This document shows, piece by piece, positions 1 through 5,485 of a stretch of DNA of 21,436 nt. The stretch lies in NCBI GenBank assembly GCA_039808585.1, contig JBDHTJ010000085.1, forward strand, positions 1-21,436, read 5' to 3'. This DNA is from AWTP1-13 sp039808585. GTDB lineage: Bacteria > Pseudomonadota > Alphaproteobacteria > Rhizobiales > Hyphomicrobiaceae. A program made the translations under genes and the position numbers. Below the pieces are notes generated by a model. It saw only the letters and a program-made list of their open reading frames with translations. It was not told the DNA's origin and did no database searches. Numbering within the stretch: position 1 is the first letter of the stretch; each line of letters opens with the position of its first letter.

Positions 1-51
1 GACTCGTCTTGGACAAAGCGGGTAAGAAAGCTCTTCATAATCGACCTCATG

Positions 52-67
52 AGTTATGCAAATAACT
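52..67. promoter_or_regulatory. Operator-like inverted repeat AGTTAT-GCAA-ATAACT
   Basis: The arms AGTTAT and ATAACT are perfect inverted repeats separated by four bases. The size and AT-richness in GC-rich DNA resemble a dimeric regulator site, but no regulated gene is visible in the window. Confidence 0.3.
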
Positions 68-70
68 TAC

Positions 71-94
71 AGGACAGGAGCCTACTCCGGTCCT
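71..94. other. Strong hairpin, possibly an imperfect terminator on the minus strand
   Basis: AGGAC (71-75) pairs with GTCCT (90-94). After one A/G mismatch, GGAG (77-80) pairs with CTCC (85-88) around the loop CCTA. On the minus strand the stem is followed by the moderately T-rich GTAAGTTATTTG, so it could be a weak terminator. On the plus strand no T run follows. Confidence 0.4.
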
Positions 95-214
95 CATGAG
101 GATTCGTAAACACGATAGAAATGCTTCGGACAAGGTAAGCACGCGGTAAAGACCTGCGTTGCTCGCGCCCGCCGTTGCCGGCTCTTTGGCCGGGGTATGC
201 TTCAAACGAAGCGG

Positions 215-242
215 CAACTAGTGTCCTGATCGCGAAATCCGT
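215..242 (+). repeat. Extragenic repeat, copy A
   Basis: This 28-base copy starts CAACTAGTGT and ends TCCGT. It matches the reverse complement of copy C (21298-21330) at 24 of 28 positions. It is inverted relative to copy B, which begins 23 bases further on. Confidence 0.6.
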
Positions 243-265
243 CTCCCAACCTGGCGGCAAAGTAG

Positions 266-295
266 GTAACGGACTTCTAGATCATCACACTTGGC
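266..295 (-). repeat. Extragenic repeat, copy B
   Basis: On the plus strand it begins GTAACGGACTTCT and continues GATCATCACAC then TTGGC. It matches copy C at 21298-21330 except for one substitution and a three-base deletion (TAG). It ends 11 bases before the stop codon of the Flp pilin gene, so it falls in that gene's 3' flank. Confidence 0.65.
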
Positions 296-306
296 CGCGC
301 GTGCCC

Positions 307-477
307 TCAAGCGTTCTTCATCGTCGTTGCGGCCGTATTGAACGTGTCGCTGATCTGAACGCCCAGGCTCTTGGCGGCTGCAATGATGCCAACAGCGATA
401 AGCGCAGCGATCAGGCCGTACTCGATAGCCGTGGCACCATCATCGCTGCGCCAGAACCGCGCCAGAACATTATTCAT
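307..477 (-). CDS. Flp family type IVb pilin (orphan)
   Basis: This 56-residue protein has the class features of Flp/Fap major pilins, the subunits of Tad adhesion pili. A short charged leader is followed by G14, the processing site for a TadV/CpaA prepilin peptidase, then ATAIEY with Glu at +5 of the mature protein, then a hydrophobic helix (about 21-36) that would sit in the inner membrane before assembly. The ATG at 477 is preferred over upstream frame extensions because GGGGGAG lies four bases before it and the protein then has the normal Flp length. No tad/cpa assembly genes are in the window, so the secretion machinery must be elsewhere or the pilin is a stray paralogue. It is the last gene of the minus-strand block, 200 bases after the EVE gene, with a hairpin-rich leader of its own. 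The family call is secure; function in this cell is inferred. Confidence 0.9.
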   Translation of the reverse strand: MNNVLARFWRSDDGATAIEYGLIAALIAVGIIAAAKSLGVQISDTFNTAATTMKNA

Positions 478-677
478 TGCACTCCCCCAATGTCGCAGAA
501 CGGACCTTGCCTGAAGCAAGGATGCTCCGGGGAATATAAGCAGGGTGCGGATAAAAATCCGTTTAGTGTGCGGAATAATCGTGTGCGCCGAACCCGTGAT
601 CCGTAAAATCCTACGGAACAATGCGATCGTCGTTAGCGAGAGGTGAACAGAGATAGGCGCGGCTAGCGGGGCCTGCT
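478..677 (-). promoter_or_regulatory. Leader/promoter region of the Flp pilin gene with three hairpins
   Basis: Three perfect short stem-loops lie in this 200-base spacer: CCTTGC-CTGAA-GCAAGG (505-521), CGGAT-AAAA-ATCCG (548-561) and CCGTA-AAATCC-TACGG (601-616), given on the plus strand. None has a terminator-like T run. The nearest lies 27 bases before the pilin start codon, just upstream of its ribosome binding site. No promoter match is good enough to name. Confidence 0.4.
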
Positions 678-1172
678 TCAGCGTTTCACGCGCGGGGATT
701 TCACCGAAGTCTTGACCTTCTTCGGGTCAAGCCCGCCCATGCGGCAGACTTCCTTCCATTCTTCTTCCCTGACGGGCTGCACCGACAGCCGCATGCTTGT
801 CACGAGAGACATTTCCGCAAGCTTTGGATTTGCCTTCACCGCTTCGAGCTTCACCGGCTTCGGCATGTCGCACACCGCGCGCACGTCGACGCAGTCCCAT
901 TTGCCCGTATCGTCGGTGTGATCTGGGTGCGCCAGAGCGCAGACCTCGATCACACCAACGATCTCGAGGCCCTCGTTGGAGTGGTAGAAGAATCCGAGAT
1001 CCCCGAGACGCATGGCGCGCATGTTGTTGCGAGCGAGGTAGTTGCGCACGCCGGTCCAAGGTTCGCCCTGCTGACCCCGCGACTTCTGCTGCTCCCAGGA
1101 GAACGCATCCGGCTCCGACTTGAAAAGCCAGTAGCCCGTCGAGACGGGGAGAGGGGCAGGTTTCTTCGCCAT
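678..1172 (-). CDS. EVE domain-containing protein
   Basis: This 164-residue cytoplasmic protein is almost entirely one EVE domain, a PUA-like fold also found in human thymocyte nuclear protein 1 and linked to recognition of modified bases in nucleic acids. Seen here are the family's WLFKSEP opening (15-21), the W39/GVRN stretch (39-44), the MRLGDLGFFYHS strand (54-65) and IVGVIEV (71-77). The C-terminal half carries the usual MRLSVQPV-like segment, followed by a lysine-rich tail. The ATG at 1172 has a GGAG about ten bases upstream. It follows msrA on the same strand after 92 bases. In bacteria single-domain EVE proteins are widespread and their ligand is usually unknown, so no specific reaction is claimed. 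Confidence 0.88.
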   Translation of the reverse strand: MAKKPAPLPVSTGYWLFKSEPDAFSWEQQKSRGQQGEPWTGVRNYLARNNMRAMRLGDLGFFYHSNEGLEIVGVIEVCALAHPDHTDDTGKWDCVDVRAVCDMPKPVKLEAVKANPKLAEMSLVTSMRLSVQPVREEEWKEVCRMGGLDPKKVKTSVKSPRVKR

Positions 1173-1264
1173 TTCCGGTGGCTCCGCGCAGGGTGTTGGC
1201 GCGGGACCTTAGCGCGCGAACGCGCCAAGGCAAGCAATAGGCCGGACGGGGCCGCGCCCTTTCC

Positions 1265-1927
1265 TCAGGCGGATGCGCGGACGCCGGTGCCTATGGGGCA
1301 GGAGAGGCCCGTGCCGCCGAGACCGCAGTAGCCGTGCGGGACCTTGGCGAGGTACTGCTGATGATAATCCTCGGCGAAATAGAACTCCGGCGCGTCGACG
1401 ATCTCCGTCGTTATGGGGCCGTAGCCATTGGCCGACAGCACCTTCTGGTAGGCTGACCTCGAGGCTTCGGCCGCCTCCCGCTGGGCCGGCGAGTAGGCGT
1501 AGATCCCTGAGCGATACTGCGTGCCGACGTCGTTGCCCTGACGCATGCCCTGCGTCGGGTCGTGGCTTTCCCAAAAGGCTTTCAGGAGATCGGCGTAGGA
1601 GATGCGCTTGGGGTCGAATACGACGAGCACCACCTCGTTATGGCCCGTCATGCCCGAGCAGACTTCCTCATACGTGGGATTGGGTGTGAAGCCGGCGGCG
1701 TAGCCCACGGCCGTCACATGGATGCCCTCGCCAAGCTGCCAGAACTTGCGCTCTGCGCCCCAGAAGCAACCCAATCCGAACATGGCCATCTCGCTGCCCT
1801 CGGGATAGGGGCCCTTCAGGGCGGCACCGTTGACAAAGTGCGTCTTGGCCGTGGGGATGGCAGTGGCGCGCCCCTTCAAGGCCGTCTCGGGCGCCGGCAT
1901 CTCGGCCTTCTTGCGGAAGAAGAGCAT
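1265..1927 (-). CDS. msrA: Peptide-methionine (S)-S-oxide reductase MsrA
   Basis: MsrA reduces methionine-S-sulfoxide in proteins back to methionine, using thioredoxin, and so repairs oxidative damage in the cytoplasm. The 220-residue product shows the catalytic GCFWG motif at 53-57 (Cys54), the TAVGYAGG-like segment, the HNEVV stretch and the QY..G..Y region of the family. Two C-terminal cysteines (201 and 210) match the resolving cysteines of E. coli-type MsrA. The start at 1927 gives a normal length and has GAGG about ten bases upstream; longer readings only add proline-rich sequence without family similarity. The first 40 or so residues before the catalytic domain are also typical of longer MsrA proteins. 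No MsrB is nearby. The link to the sulfite genes upstream is only positional. Confidence 0.95.
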   Translation of the reverse strand: MLFFRKKAEMPAPETALKGRATAIPTAKTHFVNGAALKGPYPEGSEMAMFGLGCFWGAERKFWQLGEGIHVTAVGYAAGFTPNPTYEEVCSGMTGHNEVVLVVFDPKRISYADLLKAFWESHDPTQGMRQGNDVGTQYRSGIYAYSPAQREAAEASRSAYQKVLSANGYGPITTEIVDAPEFYFAEDYHQQYLAKVPHGYCGLGGTGLSCPIGTGVRASA

Positions 1928-2040
1928 GGGTTTGATCCTCGGAACTTGGTGGACCCCAGATATAGGGCGTGGACCCGGCGCGTGCAGCAGCAATCAGGCC
2001 GATGACCGCTCAAGTTGCAGTGAGTGCGGCGTGAGGAACG

Positions 2041-2349
2041 TCAGTTGGCGAAGATGTTGACCTTCGACCTGCGGCGGCCGCCCCAGGCGCACAGGATGCC
2101 AAGCGCCAGGAAGAAGCCCCAGGCCGGCAAGCTCAAGGCAGGCTTGAGCAGGAAGTCCCAGACGAGAGGGAGCCGGCGCAGGCTTGCCTGGGCGGTCTGG
2201 GAGGCCTGCGGGGCAAGCTTCGCCCAGTGCTCCAGCAGCGACGTGATCACCATGCGATTGCCGGCCATGCTGTAGGTGACATCGGTCACCGCGGCGAGCA
2301 CCGCCACGAGCAGGAAGATGACAGCGAGAACCCTGAGAGAAGCCAGCAT
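2041..2349 (-). CDS. Small membrane protein of unknown function
   Basis: I do not recognise this 102-residue protein. It has a hydrophobic N-terminal helix (about 4-22), a polar middle rich in Gln, Ala and Arg that may be helical (about 40-62), a second hydrophobic helix (about 70-90) and a short basic tail with GGRRRSK. Two membrane spans with both ends on the same side are likely; the first helix could also be an uncleaved signal. The ATG at 2349 lies 14 bases after the glycosyltransferase stop codon, with GGAGA overlapping that stop as the only ribosome-binding candidate, so it is probably translated from the same message. The context suggests a helper for the envelope glycosyltransferase, but that is inference. 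Confidence 0.7.
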   Translation of the reverse strand: MLASLRVLAVIFLLVAVLAAVTDVTYSMAGNRMVITSLLEHWAKLAPQASQTAQASLRRLPLVWDFLLKPALSLPAWGFFLALGILCAWGGRRRSKVNIFAN

Positions 2350-2363
2350 GCGCGAGTTGAGCC

Positions 2364-3614
2364 CTATCTCCGTGTCGGAAACATGGAGGCATAGGACTGG
2401 CGCAGCGTGCGTGCCACATGCGCTTCGGTGAAGCCGTGCAGGAGCCGGAAGCGCGCGGCCTCGCCCATCCGCTGGCGCATGGCGGCGTCACTGCCGAGGC
2501 GGGCGAGGGCGTGCGCAAGGGAGCCCGGATCGTCCGGGGCCACGACGTAGCCCTCGACGCCGTTGCGAACGAAGTCCTTCAGGCCCGCGACGTTGGAAAC
2601 GACAAGCGGGCGCTGGCATGCAGCGGCTTCCAGCATGGCGCGCGGCAGCCCTTCTCCACCGCGGGCCGGCAGCACGAAGATATCCGCATTCTGCCAGACC
2701 TCGCGGATGTCGGAGACGTTGTCGCGCCAGACCCCGGCGTAGTCCTGGCACCAGGCCTTCACCTGGTTGGGCCTGAGCCCGCCCGTATGCTCTTCCTCGC
2801 AGGGGCCGCACATCAGAGGCTGCACCTTGACCTCGTGCTGGGCCAACAGCTCGAAGGCGCGAAGGAAGATATCGGCGCCTTTTGCGTACGTCATGCGGCC
2901 AACAAAGGCCGCGACGGGGATTGGATTGGACGTCGCGGCCAGCGGCGGCAACGCCTGGGGGTCGACGCCCGCGCCTCCGATGATGGCAAACCGGCCGCCC
3001 GGGTCGCCCGCCTTCTCGCGCAGGAGCGCGAGATCATCGCGGTTCTCGACGAGCAGGAACGCTTGGGGGTGGCGCAGGAGCGAGCCGAAAAGGCGCAGGA
3101 TGCCGGCCCTCACCAGGCGGGAGCGGCGGTCTTGGGCAAAGCGCAGGGCGCCCATGCCGGTGACATGCAGCACGAGGCGCGGGACCGAGACGAGCTTCAA
3201 GGCCAGGCCAGCAAGTGCGCCCGGGCGAAGGCCTACGATGTGAACAACGTCGGGCGCCTCGGCCTCGATCATGCGAGCGAGCGACCACGCCGCACCGGCG
3301 TGCCGTGCCGGGGAGCGGGGCGGGGAGAAATCGAAATCGACGATACGAACGCCGAGCGCCTGCGCGCTCGCGAGGTGGGCCGACGCGCGGGTGATCACCA
3401 CCACCTCGCGGGCGACCTCGCGCAGCACGCCGACGAGAGGGATAAAGTGGGAAAGGAGGAATGTGTCGGTCTCGACGAGCAGAACCACCTTGCGGCACAG
3501 CTCGGAAAACGGCTCGCGATGCGCGGACGCATCGACCTGTGGCTCCGGCGCGTAGGCCGACACGGGCTCGCTATCGTAGTCCTGCAGCATCTCGTGACGG
3601 CCGTCGATGGTCAC
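2364..3614 (-). CDS. GT4 family glycosyltransferase (GT-B fold)
   Basis: The 416-residue product looks like a nucleotide-sugar glycosyltransferase of family GT4, of the kind that adds sugars to lipid-linked polysaccharide precursors on the inner face of the membrane. The N-terminal acceptor domain has the VVLLVETD...FLLSHFIPL start (43-60) and PDVVHIVGLRPG (121-132). The donor domain has GAGVD (214-218), FVGRMTYAKGADIF (237-250) and the retaining-enzyme E-x7-E pair (E321, E329) followed by ACQRPLVVSNVAG. A GTG start at 3614 is chosen because GGGGGAAG lies seven bases upstream; an ATG at 3590 is possible but has no clear binding site. It lies 142 bases after soeC and 14 before a small membrane protein. 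No other polysaccharide genes are nearby, so substrate and product are unknown. It is an odd neighbour for a sulfite dehydrogenase. Confidence 0.88.
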   Translation of the reverse strand: MTIDGRHEMLQDYDSEPVSAYAPEPQVDASAHREPFSELCRKVVLLVETDTFLLSHFIPLVGVLREVAREVVVITRASAHLASAQALGVRIVDFDFSPPRSPARHAGAAWSLARMIEAEAPDVVHIVGLRPGALAGLALKLVSVPRLVLHVTGMGALRFAQDRRSRLVRAGILRLFGSLLRHPQAFLLVENRDDLALLREKAGDPGGRFAIIGGAGVDPQALPPLAATSNPIPVAAFVGRMTYAKGADIFLRAFELLAQHEVKVQPLMCGPCEEEHTGGLRPNQVKAWCQDYAGVWRDNVSDIREVWQNADIFVLPARGGEGLPRAMLEAAACQRPLVVSNVAGLKDFVRNGVEGYVVAPDDPGSLAHALARLGSDAAMRQRMGEAARFRLLHGFTEAHVARTLRQSYASMFPTRR

Positions 3615-3756
3615 GGCGAAGCTTCCCCCAATGCCGCTCGATGGGGCCGACACTACAGTGCGTCGCGCGCAAATGTCGAACGCTGGCAACCCAAAAGAGG
3701 CAGGTTGCGGTCGGATATCAACCACTTCTTGGCGCGCGCGGAGCGGATTCAGCGCC
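3615..3756 (-). other. soeC-glycosyltransferase spacer with an inverted repeat
   Basis: The 142-base gap contains the perfect arms GCAACC (3686-3691) and GGTTGC (3703-3708) with an 11-base loop; there is no convincing T run. It may separate the soe message from the glycosyltransferase message or simply be leader sequence. No promoter is clear. Confidence 0.3.
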
Positions 3757-4704
3757 TCAGGCGGCTTCGGCGCCGTAGTAGAGCGTGACGACGTGCTGGG
3801 CTTCGGCGAAGAACAGCCAGCGCTCGACCAGAAGGCCGATGCCGATCGACAGGCTCGCAAGCGCGCTGCCGGTGATACCGATCCACGTCGTCGGCTCAAA
3901 CACGGACAGGAGCAGCAGGGCTGGAGCAGCAAACGCCAGCACGTAAACGAGGCTGCGCAAGGCCTGCGCGTGCTTGCGGCCTACAGCGTAACCCATCTCG
4001 CGCATCACGTAGTTGGACTGTGTGTGCGGCGGCTCCAGCGGGCGGACCTTGCCGAGTGCGCCGAGCCCTGTAGCCGTTTCCGCCGTGTGATCGCGCGGCT
4101 CCTCGTCGATGCGACGCCAGTAGAGCCACTTGAGGAGGGCCGCGGCTGCGAGGCAGACCAGCGAAACCCAGGCGCCCCCTGTTTCCTCGTCATCGAAAAT
4201 CGCCAGCAGCAGGGTGAAAAGCACGGCACCGCTGGCAAGGCTCAATGCAAGATATACCGGGACGGTGAGTGGCTGTTGCCAGGCCCGGATGGTGGGCAGG
4301 CTCGCATAGATCATCCCGGTGCAACATACGGTCGCCAACGCCAGCGGGATGGTGAGAAGGGCAGCGATTGCGAAGATGCCCGTGTTGTCCTCGCGCAGCG
4401 TCCAGCCGATCGCCACCACCAGGGCCGGCACATAGGTCGCCACTGCCAGGACGCCCTCGCGGGAAAGCCAGGACGTGCGCCACTGGGAAAAGGCGCGCCA
4501 TGCGCGTTCAGGGCGGCCGAGATGCGCCGTGGAAGAAAGAAGGCCGGCAGTGATCAGGACGAGAGACAGGCCGAAGCCTGCGTATCCCGATGCTTCCTCG
4601 ATCGGCGTGAGGTCGAGAAGGCTCGCTAGGCACAACCAGACGAGCAGGCCGTAGCCTGCTCCCGAAGCGGTGGTGAAGAGTATGACCGAGTAGGCGGGAT
4701 GCAT
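3757..4704 (-). CDS. soeC: SoeC-like membrane anchor subunit (DmsC/NrfD-type)
   Basis: This 315-residue polytopic protein is the membrane anchor that would take electrons from the iron-sulfur subunit and hand them to the quinone pool. It begins MHPAYSVILFTTASGAGYG, as in SoeC and DmsC anchors, and has the family's SSTAHLGRPERAWRAF stretch (about 57-72) followed by the WRTSWLSREG motif. About eight hydrophobic segments can be counted, with a long polar cytoplasmic loop (about 198-245) containing the sequence SNYVMREMGY. The ATG at 4704 was chosen because upstream sequence is not membrane-like and overlaps soeB; the spacing from the soeB stop is 34 bases, with AAGG about nine bases before the start. 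DmsC itself is the main alternative, but subunit A here lacks a Tat signal, which favours Soe. Confidence 0.82.
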   Translation of the reverse strand: MHPAYSVILFTTASGAGYGLLVWLCLASLLDLTPIEEASGYAGFGLSLVLITAGLLSSTAHLGRPERAWRAFSQWRTSWLSREGVLAVATYVPALVVAIGWTLREDNTGIFAIAALLTIPLALATVCCTGMIYASLPTIRAWQQPLTVPVYLALSLASGAVLFTLLLAIFDDEETGGAWVSLVCLAAAALLKWLYWRRIDEEPRDHTAETATGLGALGKVRPLEPPHTQSNYVMREMGYAVGRKHAQALRSLVYVLAFAAPALLLLSVFEPTTWIGITGSALASLSIGIGLLVERWLFFAEAQHVVTLYYGAEAA

Positions 4705-4738
4705 CGTCAGGCCTTCGAAATCTTGTCCAGCAGGCAGA

Positions 4739-5485
4739 TCAGCGGGACAGCACCTTGTCGACCCACGCGAACAGACGCTCAACGGAAGCGCCAGTTGCGG
4801 GAGCGGCGGAGACATCCTCGGCCGGGGCAGAGGTACGGGCGTCGCGGCGCTTGCGCGGTGGCAGATACTTGTTGACCGGCTTGTAGCCCATCTCCGGCAT
4901 GAGATCGAAGCCGCCGCGTTCCGCCACGAGTTGCGACACCGCGCTGTTCTCGTCGCCGAGATCGCCGAAATGGCGAGCACCCGTGGGGCAGGCGCGGACG
5001 CAGGCCGGGATGCGATCCTCCTGCGGCAGGTGCTCGTTGTAGATGCGGTCGACGCACAGCGTGCACTTCTTCATGACGCCATGGCTGTAGTCGTACTCGC
5101 GGGCGCCGTAGGGGCAGGCCCAGGAGCACAACTTGCAGCCGATGCAGGTCTCGGGATTGACGAGAACGATGCCGTCCTCGGCACGCTTGTAGGACGCGCC
5201 GGTGGGACAGACCGTGACGCAGGCCGGAGTCTCGCAGTGCAGGCACGAGCGCGGAAAATGCACCGTCTGGCTCGTGAAGCCGTCGGAGACCTCGTAGGCG
5301 TGCACGCGGTTCAGCCAGGCACCGTGCGGATCAGCGCCGTAGGGCTCTTGATCGGTCAGCGGTGCCGAGTAGCCGGCGGTGTTCCATTCCTTGCAGGACG
5401 TGGCGCAGGCCTGGCATCCGACACAGGTGTCGAGATCGATGACGAGGCCAAGCTTCCTCTCGGTGCGGGCGGGGAGCGCAGTCAT
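4739..5485 (-). CDS. soeB: SoeB-like four-cluster iron-sulfur subunit
   Basis: This 248-residue DmsB-type ferredoxin subunit relays electrons between the molybdenum subunit and the membrane anchor. Sixteen cysteines form four [4Fe-4S] sites: 21/24/27/31, 81/84/89/93, 114/117/120/124 and 141/144/162/166. The opening LGLVIDLDTCVGCQACATSC and the later EWNTAGYSAPLTDQEPYGAD match what I recall of cytoplasmic sulfite dehydrogenase SoeB proteins better than DmsB. The tail after about residue 215 is alanine- and charge-rich and less conserved. No signal peptide is present. Its ATG overlaps the soeA stop by one base (TGATG), so the two are translationally coupled. Confidence 0.87.
   Translation of the reverse strand: MTALPARTERKLGLVIDLDTCVGCQACATSCKEWNTAGYSAPLTDQEPYGADPHGAWLNRVHAYEVSDGFTSQTVHFPRSCLHCETPACVTVCPTGASYKRAEDGIVLVNPETCIGCKLCSWACPYGAREYDYSHGVMKKCTLCVDRIYNEHLPQEDRIPACVRACPTGARHFGDLGDENSAVSQLVAERGGFDLMPEMGYKPVNKYLPPRKRRDARTSAPAEDVSAAPATGASVERLFAWVDKVLSR

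Larger units (their letters stand above)
1..306. other. Gene-free left end with palindromes and repeats
   Basis: No convincing coding region was found here; the short ORFs have no recognisable product. The stretch holds a 6-4-6 inverted repeat (52-67), a 10-step hairpin (71-94), two copies of the palindrome CTCATGAG (46-53 and 93-100), and two inverted copies of a repeat that recurs at the right end of the window. It lies downstream of the minus-strand Flp pilin gene. No clear T-tailed terminator for that gene is visible. Confidence 0.6.

Noticed and set aside
181..196. Short CCGGC...GCCGG hairpin as a terminator
   Set aside because: Only a five-base stem with no following T run on either strand.
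2418..4629. Long plus-strand ORFs (456 and 340 codons) across the glycosyltransferase and soeC
   Set aside because: Composition is typical of antisense readings of high-GC genes; they cut across two well-supported genes and carry no domain.
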